Shown in pieces: positions 17,086 through 26,795 of a stretch of DNA of 34,943 nt; the stretch's first letter is position 1, and each line of letters begins with the position of its first letter. The notes under the pieces are model-generated. The model saw nothing but the letters and a program-made list of their open reading frames with translations, ran no database searches and had not been told where the DNA came from. The translations under genes were made by a program, and so were the position numbers. Source of the DNA: Methylocella silvestris (GTDB lineage Bacteria > Pseudomonadota > Alphaproteobacteria > Rhizobiales > Beijerinckiaceae); the NCBI RefSeq assembly GCF_002891535.1, contig NZ_PDZR01000033.1:1-34943 (forward strand). The letters run 5' to 3'.

Positions 17086-17420
17086 TGCCGCAGGCGCAAG
17101 ACGACAGCGCGCCGTCGAAGGCGGCGCATGAACCCCGGCGCGCGCGCATCGTCGAACTGCCGGCGGTGCTCGACCTCAAGGCGGCCTCGCCGCTGGTCGC
17201 CGAATTGCTCGCCTGCCGCGGCGATGAACTGCTGGTCGACGCCTCGCGCGTCGAGCGTCTCGGCGGGCAATGCCTGCAGGCGCTGATGTCCGCGGCGATC
17301 ACCTGGAAAGCCGACGAGCTTCCCCTCGCCATTGTCGACGCCTCGCAAGAGTTCGTCGACGGCCTGCGGCGCTTTGGCGTCGCGCTTGAAGACCTCACGG
17401 ATCAGGAATTTACGAAATGA
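17085..17420 (+). CDS. STAS-domain protein in the CheS position
   Basis: This 111-residue protein starts at ATG 17085, sharing a base with the mcp stop. After a short polar leader it has a STAS-like alternation: RIVELPAVLDLKAASPLVAE, then LLVDASRVERLGGQCLQALM, then LPLAIVDASQEFVDGLRRFG. The Asp-Ala-Ser block is where anti-sigma-factor antagonists carry the phosphorylatable Ser/Thr. In rhizobial che operons a small gene at this same place (orf2/cheS) encodes a CheA partner that speeds loss of phosphate from CheY1. I assign that role by gene order only. It overlaps cheY1 by ATGA. Confidence 0.8.
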   Translation: MPQAQDDSAPSKAAHEPRRARIVELPAVLDLKAASPLVAELLACRGDELLVDASRVERLGGQCLQALMSAAITWKADELPLAIVDASQEFVDGLRRFGVALEDLTDQEFTK

Positions 17421-17782
17421 CGAAGACAATTCTCACCGTCGATGACTCGCGAACGATGAGGGACATGCTGATGCTGGCGCTGTCGGACGCCGGCTACCGC
17501 GTGGTGCAGGCCGAAGACGGCATGCACGGCCTCGAGGTTCTGGCCGGCGAAAAGCCCGATGTGATTGTCACCGACATCAACATGCCGCGCCTCGACGGCT
17601 TCGGCTTCATCGAAGGCGTCAGGGGCGACGACCGCCACCGCGCGGTGCCGATCCTCGTGCTGACGACCGAAAGCGACGCCGAAAAGAAAGAGCGCGCCCG
17701 CCGCGCCGGCGCGACGGGCTGGATCGTCAAACCCTTCGACCCCATCAAACTCGTCGCGGCCGTCCGGCGCGTTGCAAGCTGA
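17417..17782 (+). CDS. cheY: CheY response regulator 1
   Basis: This 121-residue single receiver domain has Asp9 and Asp10 (TVDDS) for Mg2+, phosphoacceptor Asp53 (VTDINMPRLDG), Thr83/Thr84 (VLTTES) and Lys105 (VKPFDP). No output domain is present. In related two-CheY systems the first CheY often works as a phosphate sink, while the second binds the motor. Which applies here cannot be told from sequence. It overlaps the STAS gene by 4 bp; a 72-bp gap separates it from cheA. Confidence 0.93.
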   Translation: MTKTILTVDDSRTMRDMLMLALSDAGYRVVQAEDGMHGLEVLAGEKPDVIVTDINMPRLDGFGFIEGVRGDDRHRAVPILVLTTESDAEKKERARRAGATGWIVKPFDPIKLVAAVRRVAS

Positions 17783-17854
17783 TCGCGGCGTCGGCTGTTT
17801 CGCGCGGGCTGATCGAAGCGGCCCCGGACCCATTTCGAAAAAGGATGCCTTTCA

Positions 17855-20125
17855 ATGGATGCGATGGCGGCGATCAAGCAAACATTCTTCCAGGAATGCG
17901 AAGAACAGCTTGCGGAGCTGGAATCGGGGCTGACGGCGATTCTCGAGGGCGACGGCGACGCTGAGACGGTCAACGCCGTGTTTCGCGCCGTACATTCGAT
18001 CAAGGGCGGCGCGGGCGCCTTCAGCCTCGATGACCTCGTGCGCTTCGCCCATATTTTCGAGACCGCGCTCGACCATCTGCGCGCCGGCAGGCTTGCGCCC
18101 TCGCCGGACCTGCTCAAGGTCATGCTGCGCGCGAGCGACGCCCTCGCCGATCTGGTGCGCGCGACGCGGGATGAGACGAACCTTGAGCCGCAGCGCTTCG
18201 CCGCGCTCGCAGCCGAGCTAAGGGCGTTCGATCCGGCGTCAATGCAGCAGACCGGCGCCGCCGCCATCGTCAAGGAGACGGATGGGGCTGCGGACTGCGC
18301 CGACGACGAGATCGTCTTCAGGCCGATCCTCATGGATGAATCCATGTTCGACGAGATGGATGCGCCGCCCGCCGCGGCGCCGCGCTTGTTCAGGATCCGT
18401 TTCCGGCCAAAGCCCGCGCTCTACGCCAAGGCCAACGAGGCGGCGCTGCTGTTGCGCGAAGTGTCGAACCTCGGCGAATGCAGCATCGTCTGCGACTCCT
18501 CGGAGCTGCCTTTCCTGCCGGATCTCGATCCCGAAGGCGCGTGCCTCACCTTTCTCATCACCCTGTCGACCGAATGTGACGAGTCGAGCGTCCGCGAGAT
18601 CTTCGAATTCGTCGAATGGGATTGCGATCTGGATATCGCTGAGGAGACCGATGAGCCGGCCGGGGATGGCGTCGACATCTCGGCTCTGGTCGAACGGCTT
18701 CAGGCGAGCGTCGAGGCGGAGAGGGCGGCGCTCGAAGAGGCGAACGCACGGAGCGCGGCAGGCGCGACCCCGCCGTCGGCGCGGCAGAATTTTAGCCCGG
18801 CGCAAGTCGAAGGATCCGATACCGGGGACGGCGTCGGTTCGATCGGCAAAAGCGATCCGGCAAAAAGCGACCCGGTCAAGATCGATCCGGGCAAGAGCGA
18901 TCTGGCGGCCAAGGGCGATCAGCCAGGTCCCTCGATCCGCGTCGATCTCGAAAGGGTCGACCGGCTGATCAATCTTGTCGGCGAACTCGTGATCAATCAG
19001 GCGATGCTGGCGCAGCGCGTTCTCGAGGAGGGTCTGGCGCGCGCCTCCGGCGTTGCGACTGGCCTCGACGAACTGGAGCAGCTGACGCGCGAGATTCAGG
19101 ACAGCGTCATGGCGATCCGCGCGCAGCCGGTGAAATCGGTGTTCCAGCGTATGCCGCGCCTCGTGCGCGAGGTCGCCGCGATGACCGGCAAGGCAGTCCG
19201 TCTTGTCACCGACGGCGAGAACACCGAGGTCGACAAGACGGTGATCGAACGCATCGCCGATCCGCTGACCCATATGATCCGCAACGCCATCGACCATGGC
19301 CTTGAGACGCCCGACGTGCGCGTCCGGGCGGGCAAAGCGGAGGAGGGCGTCGTGCATCTGTCGGCGCTGCATCGCTCCGGGCGCATCGTCATCGAGGTCA
19401 GCGACGACGGCGCCGGCATCGACCGCCCGCGGGTGAAAGCGATTGCCGCGGACAAGGGGCTGATCGCGCCGGATGCGGCGCTGAGCGACGATGAAATCGA
19501 CAATCTGATCTTCCTGCCGGGCTTTTCCACGGCCGCGGCCATCTCGGATATTTCGGGCCGCGGCGTCGGCATGGATGTGGTGCGCCGCTCGATCCAGGCG
19601 CTCGGCGGCCGCATCTCGATCCAGTCGCGGCCGGGGCGCGGATCGACCTTTACGATGAGCCTGCCGCTGACGCTTGCCGTGCTCGACGGCATGGTGGTGA
19701 CGGTTGGCGGCCAGACCCTTGTTGTGCCCCTGACGGCGATCGTCGAGACGCTGCAGCCGAAGGTCGCCGACGTGCATGAGTTCGGCGGCGGCGCGCGGGT
19801 CATCGCCATCCGAGACCAGTTCACGCCGCTGATCGACGTCGGCCGCGAACTTGGCTATCGCGCCGACAACGCCGATCCGCTCGCCGGCGTCGCGCTGCTC
19901 GTCGAAACCGAAGGCGGCGCGCGCAACGCCATGCTGGTCGACGCCATTCTCGGCCAGCGTCAGGTCGTGATCAAAAGTCTTGAAGCCAACTACCAGCATG
20001 TGCCTGGCATCGCGGCGGCGACCATTCTCGGCGACGGCCGCGTCGCGCTGATCCTCGACGTCGACGCCATAGTCGCCTCGTCGCGCGCCGACTCGGACGC
20101 GCATCTACTCGCAGCAGCAGGATAA
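17855..20125 (+). CDS. cheA: CheA chemotaxis histidine kinase
   Basis: CheA phosphorylates itself and passes phosphate to CheY and CheB under receptor control. The 756 residues include an Hpt domain with His47 in [13 protein letters not shown], and a P2-like docking domain (about 170-270). A long acidic and repetitive linker follows (about 290-360). The dimerisation helices contain [19 protein letters not shown]. The ATPase domain has the N box [13 protein letters not shown]1 [10 protein letters not shown] and G2 [13 protein letters not shown] CheW-like P5 domain is at the C-terminus. The linker contains four to five imperfect SDPxK-type units (DNA 18843-18915). The start ATG 17855 is preceded by AAAAGGATG. 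Confidence 0.96.
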   Translation: MDAMAAIKQTFFQECEEQLAELESGLTAILEGDGDAETVNAVFRAVHSIKGGAGAFSLDDLVRFAHIFETALDHLRAGRLAPSPDLLKVMLRASDALADLVRATRDETNLEPQRFAALAAELRAFDPASMQQTGAAAIVKETDGAADCADDEIVFRPILMDESMFDEMDAPPAAAPRLFRIRFRPKPALYAKANEAALLLREVSNLGECSIVCDSSELPFLPDLDPEGACLTFLITLSTECDESSVREIFEFVEWDCDLDIAEETDEPAGDGVDISALVERLQASVEAERAALEEANARSAAGATPPSARQNFSPAQVEGSDTGDGVGSIGKSDPAKSDPVKIDPGKSDLAAKGDQPGPSIRVDLERVDRLINLVGELVINQAMLAQRVLEEGLARASGVATGLDELEQLTREIQDSVMAIRAQPVKSVFQRMPRLVREVAAMTGKAVRLVTDGENTEVDKTVIERIADPLTHMIRNAIDHGLETPDVRVRAGKAEEGVVHLSALHRSGRIVIEVSDDGAGIDRPRVKAIAADKGLIAPDAALSDDEIDNLIFLPGFSTAAAISDISGRGVGMDVVRRSIQALGGRISIQSRPGRGSTFTMSLPLTLAVLDGMVVTVGGQTLVVPLTAIVETLQPKVADVHEFGGGARVIAIRDQFTPLIDVGRELGYRADNADPLAGVALLVETEGGARNAMLVDAILGQRQVVIKSLEANYQHVPGIAAATILGDGRVALILDVDAIVASSRADSDAHLLAAAG

Positions 20126-20129
20126 ATCC

Positions 20130-20615
20130 ATGACCCACTCCGAGACCAATTCCAGCCGGCGCGCGCCCGATCCGGCCAGAGCCCGAGAACTCATCGCCTT
20201 CCGCATCGGCGCACAGGAATTTTGCGTCGACATCATGTCGGTGCGCGAAATTCGCGGCTGGACGCCGGCGACGGCGCTGCCGCAATCGCCGGGCTTCCTG
20301 CGCGGCGTCGTCAATCTGCGCGGCGCGGTGCTGCCGATCGTCGATTTGTCGGCGCGGCTTGGCTTTGCGCCGGCCGAGCCGACTGCCCGCCACGTCATCA
20401 TCGTCGCGCAGATCGGGCGCCAGGTTGTCGGCCTTCTCGTCGACGCTGTGTCCGACATTTTGACGGTGACTGACGATCTCTTGCAGCCGACGCCGGATGT
20501 CGCATCGGAAATGGCGAAGAGCTTCGTCCGCGGCGTGCTCGCCATCGACAAGCGGATGATCAGCCAGATCGCGCTCGATCACGTCCTGCCGCTGTCCGAG
20601 CGGGACGCCGCATGA
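20130..20615 (+). CDS. cheW: CheW coupling protein
   Basis: CheW links receptors to CheA. This copy has 161 residues, with [20 protein letters not shown] followed by [20 protein letters not shown] and [10 protein letters not shown], all standard CheW strands. The C-terminal part [16 protein letters not shown] completes the second SH3-like half. It starts 4 bp after the cheA stop, and its stop overlaps the cheR start (ATGA at 20612). Confidence 0.95.
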   Translation: MTHSETNSSRRAPDPARARELIAFRIGAQEFCVDIMSVREIRGWTPATALPQSPGFLRGVVNLRGAVLPIVDLSARLGFAPAEPTARHVIIVAQIGRQVVGLLVDAVSDILTVTDDLLQPTPDVASEMAKSFVRGVLAIDKRMISQIALDHVLPLSERDAA

Positions 20616-21514
20616 GCCAGATAAAGCGCGCCGACTGGCCCTCGCGATCGGGCGCAATCCTGACGCCCGGCGGATTTATGCTCTCGCGCGATGATTTCCA
20701 CGAGATCGCCGCGATGCTGCATGAGGACGCGGGAATCCATCTCCCGGAGTCGAAGGCGACGCTGGTCTATTCGCGGCTGGCGAAGCGGCTGCGCGCGCTC
20801 GGCCTTGAGAGCTTTCGCGCCTATTGCGTGCATGTGAAGGGACGGGACGGTCTCGACGAGCGCCAGAAGATGCTCGCCGCGCTCACCACCAATGTGACGA
20901 AATTCTTCCGCGAGCCGCATCATTTCGAGCATCTTGAAAAAATCGTGCTGCCGCCGCTGATCGACGCCGCGCGGCGCGGCGGGCGCGTGCGGCTGTGGTC
21001 GGCCGCCTGCTCGAACGGGCAGGAGCCTTATTCCATGGCGATGGTCATCCTGTCGCTCATGCCGGACGCCTGTCGCCACGACGTCAAGGTTCTGGCCAGC
21101 GATATCGACCCCAATATGCTCGCCGAGGCCGAGCGCGGAATCTATGCGGAGCATTTTGCCGAAAACGTTCCCGCGCGGCTGCGCGAGCGCTGGCTGAACC
21201 CGGTCGCCGAGGGCGGTTCGGAGCGGCGACTGAGCGTCGCCGCGGAGCTGCGCGATCTCGTCGCTTTCCGCGAGCTCAATCTGTTCGGCGCGTGGCCGAT
21301 GAAGGGGCAGTTCCAGGCGATCTTCTGCCGCAACGTCGCAATCTATTTCGAGGAAGACGCGCAGATGCAGCTCTGGAGCCGCTTTCCGCCCCTGCTGTCC
21401 CCGGGCGGGCGGCTTTATATCGGCCATTCGGAACGGCTGCTCGGGCCGGCCGCCGAGGCCTTTTCCGGCGAAGGGATCACCCTCTACCGGCTGAAACAGG
21501 GAGCGCTGTCATGA
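20612..21514 (+). CDS. cheR: CheR protein-glutamate methyltransferase
   Basis: CheR uses SAM to methylate receptor glutamates for adaptation. Of the 300 residues, the N-terminal helical domain carries [20 protein letters not shown], and then [20 protein letters not shown]. The SAM-binding loop is [18 protein letters not shown], and later come [17 protein letters not shown] and [16 protein letters not shown]. All features of an active CheR are present. I kept the ATG at 20612 because it overlaps the cheW stop; an internal ATG at 20678 would drop 22 poorly conserved residues. It overlaps cheB by ATGA. Confidence 0.95.
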   Translation: MSQIKRADWPSRSGAILTPGGFMLSRDDFHEIAAMLHEDAGIHLPESKATLVYSRLAKRLRALGLESFRAYCVHVKGRDGLDERQKMLAALTTNVTKFFREPHHFEHLEKIVLPPLIDAARRGGRVRLWSAACSNGQEPYSMAMVILSLMPDACRHDVKVLASDIDPNMLAEAERGIYAEHFAENVPARLRERWLNPVAEGGSERRLSVAAELRDLVAFRELNLFGAWPMKGQFQAIFCRNVAIYFEEDAQMQLWSRFPPLLSPGGRLYIGHSERLLGPAAEAFSGEGITLYRLKQGALS

Positions 21515-22545
21515 ATCCCGCCCGCGTTCTCATCGTCGATGATTCGGCCACGGTCAGAGGCCTGATCCGGATGCTGCTCGCGCGTGATCCGGCGATCGAG
21601 ATCGTCGGCGAGGCGGCCGACCCGATCGAGGCGCGCGCCGCCATCAAGGCGACCAATCCCGACGTGATCACCCTCGATGTCGAAATGCCGAGGATGAACG
21701 GGCTCGACTTTCTCGACAGACTGATGCGGCTGCGGCCGACGCCGGTGATCATGGTCTCGAGCCTCACCGCCGCGGGCGCGGAGGCGGCGATCGCCGCGCT
21801 CGAAATGGGCGCCTTCGATTGCGTCGGCAAGCCCGGCAGCGGCGAGCAGGAGCAATTTGGCGATTTGCTGATCGCCAAGGTCAAAGCCGCGGCGGGGCTT
21901 CGCGGGCGCGCGCGCTTGCCGCGCGGCGAATCGGCCCGGCTGCGGGCGTGCGAGCGTCAGCCCTATCGCAGCGATGGCCGGATCGTCGCGATCGGCGCTT
22001 CCACCGGCGGCGTCGAAGCGCTGATTACGGTGCTCTCGCAATTTCCCGAAAACGGGCCGCCGACTGTGATTACGCAACACATGCCGGCGGCCTTTACGAA
22101 AAGCTTCGCCGGCCGTCTCGACCGGTTGTGCCGACCCTCTGTCGGCGAGGCTTATGACGGCGCGCCGCTGGCGCCGGGAGTCGTCTATCTCGCGCCGGGC
22201 GGCGCCGCGCATCTGCGCGTCGAGCCGGGCGCTCCGCCGCGCTGCCGCCTCGTCACGGGCGCGCCCGTCAACGGACATCGGCCCTCGGTTGACGTGCTGT
22301 TCAACTCTGTCGCCGAAGCGCTCGGCGCGCGGGCCGTTGGCGTCATCCTGACCGGGATGGGCCGCGACGGCGCCGAGGGGCTGCTCGCCATGCGCGGCGC
22401 CGGCTCGCCGACCTTCGGCCAGAGCGAATCCTCATGCCTCATCTATGGAATGCCGAAGATCGCCTTTGAGTTGGGCGCAACCCAGAAGCAGGTTTCGCTC
22501 GCTACGATGGCGTCGGAGATCCTGCGCGTCACTTCCGCTGCATAA
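21511..22545 (+). CDS. cheB: CheB receptor methylesterase/deamidase
   Basis: CheB removes methyl groups from receptors when phosphorylated. The true start is ATG 21511, overlapping the cheR stop, although the frame is open far upstream. The 344 residues comprise a receiver domain (Asp10/Asp11, phosphoacceptor Asp56 in [11 protein letters not shown]) and an esterase domain. The esterase triad is Ser164 in [11 protein letters not shown], His190 in [13 protein letters not shown], and Asp286 in [13 protein letters not shown]. The linker between the domains (about 130-155) is Arg-rich. Confidence 0.96.
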   Translation: MNPARVLIVDDSATVRGLIRMLLARDPAIEIVGEAADPIEARAAIKATNPDVITLDVEMPRMNGLDFLDRLMRLRPTPVIMVSSLTAAGAEAAIAALEMGAFDCVGKPGSGEQEQFGDLLIAKVKAAAGLRGRARLPRGESARLRACERQPYRSDGRIVAIGASTGGVEALITVLSQFPENGPPTVITQHMPAAFTKSFAGRLDRLCRPSVGEAYDGAPLAPGVVYLAPGGAAHLRVEPGAPPRCRLVTGAPVNGHRPSVDVLFNSVAEALGARAVGVILTGMGRDGAEGLLAMRGAGSPTFGQSESSCLIYGMPKIAFELGATQKQVSLATMASEILRVTSAA

Positions 22546-22586
22546 GTTCCGTCGGCTGCGCCCGCCGAGAAACAAGGAGAAACCTA

Positions 22587-22976
22587 ATGCCTTTCGCAGC
22601 CGCCTTGCGCGTGCTCATCGTCGACGACCAGTTGACCAGCCGCCTGCTGATCCGCGGCGGTCTACAGGAGCTCGGCGTATCCGACATCGAAATGGCCGCC
22701 GATGGCGAGCAGGGATTTAAAGTCGTCATGGCGAAGCATCCCCATCTCGTGATCTCCGACTTCAACATGCCGAAGATGGACGGCCTCGCCTTTCTGCGGG
22801 CGGTGCGCTCCTACGAGCCGACGAAGAAGGCGGCCTTCATCCTTCTCACCGGCCGCAGCGACAAGGAGCTGGTCGAACGGGCCGGCAAGCTCGGCGTCAA
22901 CAATGTGATCGCAAAGCCCTTCACCATTCCCGTCTTGAAGTCCCAGATCGAAGCCGTCGTGGGGAAGCTGAAATGA
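22587..22976 (+). CDS. cheY: CheY response regulator 2
   Basis: This 129-residue receiver domain has Asp13/Asp14 (IVDDQ), phosphoacceptor Asp58 (ISDFNMPKMDG), Thr88 (LLTGRS) and Lys110 (AKPFTI). AAGGAG lies upstream. It differs clearly from the first CheY of the operon, so the two are not a recent duplication. By analogy with rhizobial systems it is the better candidate for flagellar motor control. The stop overlaps the cheD start (ATGA). Confidence 0.93.
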   Translation: MPFAAALRVLIVDDQLTSRLLIRGGLQELGVSDIEMAADGEQGFKVVMAKHPHLVISDFNMPKMDGLAFLRAVRSYEPTKKAAFILLTGRSDKELVERAGKLGVNNVIAKPFTIPVLKSQIEAVVGKLK

Positions 22977-23548
22977 CCGACGCCGCGCGACGCAGCGAGG
23001 TCGGCGCCGGCGAGCGCCGCATTCATCTGATCCAGGGCGATTATTACGTCAGCGATGAGACGGACGTGATGTTGACGACCCTGCTCGGCTCCTGCGTCGC
23101 CGCCTGCCTCTACGATCGGATGGCTGGCGTCGGCGGAATGAATCATTTTCTTCTGCCGGGGGCTGAAGCGCAAGACGATGCGCGCCAGGCGCCGCGCCGG
23201 GGCGACGATCCTTATGCCGTCCATCTGATGGAGCTGCTCGTCAATGGGCTGCTGCAGCGCGGCGCGCGGCGCGACCTACTCGAGGCCAAACTGTTCGGCG
23301 GGGCCCGCACGATGGAGGGGCTGGCGGACGTCGGCGCGCGCAATTCGAGCTTCGCCAAACGCTTTCTTGAACATGAAGGCATACGCATCGTCGGGGCGAG
23401 CTTTGGCGGGGACAAGGGCCGGCGCGTCCAGTTCTGGCCCGTCAACGGCCGCGCCAGGCAGGTGTTTCTCGCCGCAAGCGAGGCGCCCCGTCCGCAATTC
23501 GTCGCCCCGCGCAGGGGGCAGGACCAAAGGGCGGTCGAGTTCTTTTGA
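22973..23548 (+). CDS. cheD: CheD receptor glutamine deamidase
   Basis: CheD converts receptor Gln residues to Glu. The 191 residues contain the catalytic Cys41 in TTLLGSCVAACLYD and His58 in GGMNHFLLPG, followed by AVHLMELLVNGLLQRGA and LEAKLFGGARTMEG. The C-terminal 30 residues are extended and basic. ATG 22973 overlaps the cheY2 stop. Confidence 0.94.
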   Translation: MTDAARRSEVGAGERRIHLIQGDYYVSDETDVMLTTLLGSCVAACLYDRMAGVGGMNHFLLPGAEAQDDARQAPRRGDDPYAVHLMELLVNGLLQRGARRDLLEAKLFGGARTMEGLADVGARNSSFAKRFLEHEGIRIVGASFGGDKGRRVQFWPVNGRARQVFLAASEAPRPQFVAPRRGQDQRAVEFF

Positions 23549-23675
23549 GCCTTGGCGGCGCAACAACCGGCGTCGGCCCGGTCGACTTGATCCGGCCATT
23601 GGACACAGCGCCGGGCCCCGAAGCCGAAGGCGCCCATCGAAGGCCGATCAATCCGATCGCAATGGATTTTTGCAT

Positions 23676-24077
23676 ATGGCGCACCAGGGTCGCGAGCAGA
23701 GAGCTGAGACAAACGGGCGGGAGCCTCCACACGCCCCCCTCGGCGATGTGCTGACGCAGGTCAGCCATGAGCTTGCGCAACTCGCCGGGCGCCTCGGGCA
23801 TTTCGAACAGATGGTCGGTCCGCCGATCCTTGAGGCCGCGCGCCGCGATCCCCGCTTTCTGCGCCAGATTCAGGATCTCGATCACCTAAGGCAGAAGATC
23901 CACGCGCTGGCCGATTTTCTGGCCGGCCTTGCGCGCTTCGCGCCGGAGCAATATCGCATCGACGCCGGCGCCGCCGCGCGCGGCTTGACCCTCGCGGAAC
24001 TCGCCGCGCGCCTCACACTTTCGAAAGACGGCGGCGGAGCTGTTGACGCAGAACGAGGAGACCTTGATCTGTTCTAG
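23676..24077 (+). CDS. CheT-like small helical protein ending the che operon
   Basis: This 133-residue protein follows cheD by about 130 bp. I chose ATG 23676 because the upstream part of the frame lies over cheD and is not protein-like. It has DVLTQVSHELAQLAGRLGHF, then FLRQIQDLDHLRQKIHALAD, and LTLAELAARLTLS: amphipathic helices without membrane segments. Rhizobial che operons carry a small gene of this kind after cheD (orf10/cheT). The link rests on position and helical character. There is no strong ribosome site before the start. The function is unproven. Confidence 0.6.
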   Translation: MAHQGREQRAETNGREPPHAPLGDVLTQVSHELAQLAGRLGHFEQMVGPPILEAARRDPRFLRQIQDLDHLRQKIHALADFLAGLARFAPEQYRIDAGAAARGLTLAELAARLTLSKDGGGAVDAERGDLDLF

Positions 24078-24302
24078 GGCTGCGGCGATGGCGTCAGGCT
24101 CAGGCAAGCATCACGCGCCAAATGACATCTCATACCTCTACACAACATCGAGTTGTGTTTAAAAGCTGAATAATTCGATGGACGATTCTTCACAATGCCG
24201 TCAACAATGCGGCGGCCGCACAGCGGGGGCATTCAGCCATCCAACGGGCGTCAGCGTCTCAAGAATCGAATGTTCAAGATCAGACGCGGGGAGTACAAAT
24301 CA

Positions 24303-25343
24303 ATGCGAATGAGATTTCCGACAATGATGGCTTTCTGCTTTTATGACGTCAGGACTCTACTTATCAAGCGGTGGTTGAAAACTCTGCGCGCCGTGCTGTT
24401 GTTCGATTGCGCGCGGAGCGGCCTATGGTGTGCGCGGCCGGCAATCGCCGCGCTCGCCTTGTTTGGCGTCACGCTTCTTGGCGCAATTCCAGACGTAGCT
24501 CATGCAGCCGATCTGACGCTGGTCTGTCCGGGGGACGGGTCAAGCGTTCCAGTCACCGAACCAATGCTCGAGGATCAATCGACAGGACAGCGGACCGCCA
24601 TTACGGATCCGCAACTCAAGGCTGTGGCGATGGAAACATGCAGCCCGGGCAATGTCGCCGGCGCCAATAGCGTCGTCAAGATAACCAACAAGCGCGACGT
24701 TTCGATCTTTGTGAGCTTCACGACAAGCAACCACAAGCAGGGCCCGATCACTTGGGGCGGCGGGTGCGAAAAATTGGCCCCCGCCAGCAGCGCCGGCAGC
24801 GCCAGCTCCACCGGCGGGGTCATGATCCGCAAAGGCGTCACATGCACCGCTAAAGTCAACAACAACGCAGTTTCGTCGCGATTTTGCGCTGCCCTCGATC
24901 AGCCGCCAGCGGATTGCTACAATGCGCAGGCCAATCATCAGACCATGGTCGAGACCATTTTCGAGCCGGGTAGCAATCCGGGATGCTTCAACAAGGGGTA
25001 TTGCGTCTGGTTTGACATCAGCGTCATTCCATCAACATGCACGGACGATCTCTGGAAGCTGAATCAATGCGCCAACACGGGCGGCGCTTCCTACAATCTG
25101 CCGGTTTCGGTCTCCTGCGGCAGCAAGCCGGTCTACGCCTGCCAGGGTCCGACGAGCGGCAAATATGGATCGGCGAATTATCCCGCCAATTGCGGAAATC
25201 CCGACGCCACCTGTTCTGGAACGCCAGCCTGCCTCAACGCCTATTTCTATCCGATGTTTGATCCGCCCGAAAACAAATATCAGCCCAATACGGTTTGTCT
25301 CGGCGGCCAGACGTTGACTTTAACCTTTCTTCCAGGGCAGTAA
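24303..25343 (+). CDS. Exported Cys-rich protein with thaumatin-like features
   Basis: This 346-residue protein has a long N-terminal extension. Its export signal core is PAIAALALFGVTLLGAIPDV, with a cleavage site near AHA|ADLT. ATG 24303 is preceded by GGGGAG. The mature part has many cysteines, in pairs typical of a disulfide-rich fold. Segments such as ITNKRDVSIFVSFT, ITWGGGCEKLAP, GYCVWFDISVIPSTC and GGASYNLPVSVSC resemble the DxS...YNLPxxV heart of thaumatin-like proteins. The similarity is partial, so the family call is tentative. It is probably periplasmic or secreted. Neighbours give no functional hint. Confidence 0.55.
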   Translation: MRMRFPTMMAFCFYDVRTLLIKRWLKTLRAVLLFDCARSGLWCARPAIAALALFGVTLLGAIPDVAHAADLTLVCPGDGSSVPVTEPMLEDQSTGQRTAITDPQLKAVAMETCSPGNVAGANSVVKITNKRDVSIFVSFTTSNHKQGPITWGGGCEKLAPASSAGSASSTGGVMIRKGVTCTAKVNNNAVSSRFCAALDQPPADCYNAQANHQTMVETIFEPGSNPGCFNKGYCVWFDISVIPSTCTDDLWKLNQCANTGGASYNLPVSVSCGSKPVYACQGPTSGKYGSANYPANCGNPDATCSGTPACLNAYFYPMFDPPENKYQPNTVCLGGQTLTLTFLPGQ

Positions 25344-25470
25344 ACGCTAGGCGATTGAAGCGCGCGACGCGCTCCTTCCCCGACCCGGATCACGATGATT
25401 TCGGATTTTGATCAATCCAAAAGCACGAAACGTGACCGGGTCCGCCATGCTTAGGAGCGTGACGCTATCG

Positions 25471-25491
25471 GCTGGAGCTTTGTGCTCCAGC
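25471..25491. terminator. Stem-loop between the thaumatin-like and MFS genes
   Basis: GCTGGAGC (25471-25478) and GCTCCAGC (25484-25491) form a perfect 8-bp stem with a TTTGT loop, followed by TTCAATGTT. It may end transcription of the upstream gene or act in the MFS leader. The T run is weak. Confidence 0.45.
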
Positions 25492-25620
25492 TTCAATGTT
25501 CACGCGATCGTTGGGCGAGGCGCTAAAACAGCTGTTGCGCCGCTGCGGCAGGTCAGGCTAAAGCGACGCAATGTTTTATCCGCTCCGCGCCTGCGCTGCG
25601 CGCCGCCGAAACCTTGCCGC

Positions 25621-26790
25621 GTGACGCGCTGCCTGACCCTTTTTCTGGCGGCGGCCTGCGGGCTTATCGTCGCCAATCTCTATTATGCTCAGCCGATCGC
25701 GGCCAATATCGGCGCCGATCTTCGCATGAGCGAATCCGCTGTCGGCCTCCTCGTCACTTTCACGCAGATAGGCTATGGGCTTGGCCTCGTTCTCATCGTG
25801 CCGCTTGGCGACGTGTTCGAAAACCGCCGACTCATTGCTTTTTGTCTTGCCGGTTCCGTCGTTGCTTTGACGGGATTTGCGCTGGCGCCAACTGCGGCCG
25901 CCGGTCTTTCGGCGGCGCTGCTGCTCGGGCTTGCCTGCGTTTCGGCGCAGATCATCGTTCCCTATGCTGCGCAGTTGGCGAGCGAGGACACGCGCGGCCG
26001 AGTGGTCGGCGACGTCATGAGCGGCCTATTGGCCGGCATCATGCTCGCGCGGCCGATGTCGAGCTTTCTTACCCATTGGCTGAACTGGCGCGCTATCTTC
26101 TTCATGTCGGCCGCGCTCATGGCGGGCCTGTCGTTCGCAACGCTGAAGGGGCTGCCGACTTTCCGCCCCCTCGCCTCGCTCAGCTATTTTGGAATTCTGC
26201 GCTCGCTGTTCGGCCTGCTGCGGGACACGCCTTTGCTGCGGCAGAGGATCGCGTATCAGGCGCCGCTGTTCGCCGCTTTCAGCGTGTTCTGGACGGCCTC
26301 GCCCTTGCTTCTGCTCAGCCCCGCCTTCAATCTGACGCAGCAGGGCGTCGCGCTATTTGCGTTGCTCGGGGCGGGCGGCGCGATCATGGCGCCGATTGCC
26401 GGCCGCGCCGCCGATCGCGGCGGCGTCAGGCTGATGACGGGAGCGGCGATCGGCGCGGTGGTCCTTTCTTTCGGCGTCGCCTGGGCCGGCGGCGCATTCC
26501 GATCGCTCCCTCTGCTGGCCGCCGCTGCGCTGATCCTTGACATGGGCGTCTCCGCCAATCTCATTTTGAGCCAGCGCGCCTTGTTTGCGCTGGGTTCTCA
26601 GGCGCGCGGGCGCCTCAACGGCCTGTTCATCGCCGCTTTTTTCCTCGGCGGGGCTTTGGGCTCGGCGCTCTCAACCCTCGCATACGCGCGCGGCGGCTGG
26701 CCGTTGGCGAGCGCGGCGGGCGGCGCCTTCTCGCTTCTCGCCTTCTGCTTCTGGCTCACCGAAATTTTTACGCGGAAGCGCGAGATATAA
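25621..26790 (+). CDS. MFS transporter
   Basis: This has 389 residues from GTG 25621. The frame is open upstream to 25408, but that part carries a strong stem-loop and reads as basic, non-family residues. Twelve membrane segments can be followed, beginning LTLFLAAACGLIVANLYYAQ. The typical cytoplasmic loop after segment 2 appears as PLGDVFENRRLI, and the second half repeats it as GRAADRGGVRLM. The starting stretch GLIVANLYYAQPI is common in drug or sugar efflux members of MFS_1. The substrate is unknown, and no regulator lies nearby. Confidence 0.88.
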   Translation: MTRCLTLFLAAACGLIVANLYYAQPIAANIGADLRMSESAVGLLVTFTQIGYGLGLVLIVPLGDVFENRRLIAFCLAGSVVALTGFALAPTAAAGLSAALLLGLACVSAQIIVPYAAQLASEDTRGRVVGDVMSGLLAGIMLARPMSSFLTHWLNWRAIFFMSAALMAGLSFATLKGLPTFRPLASLSYFGILRSLFGLLRDTPLLRQRIAYQAPLFAAFSVFWTASPLLLLSPAFNLTQQGVALFALLGAGGAIMAPIAGRAADRGGVRLMTGAAIGAVVLSFGVAWAGGAFRSLPLLAAAALILDMGVSANLILSQRALFALGSQARGRLNGLFIAAFFLGGALGSALSTLAYARGGWPLASAAGGAFSLLAFCFWLTEIFTRKREI

Positions 26791-26795
26791 GCCTG

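Noticed and set aside
18239-20104. A 621-codon minus-strand frame opposite cheA
   Set aside because: It lies exactly antisense to an unmistakable cheA and is rich in His, Arg and Asp, as expected from reading GC-rich codons backwards.
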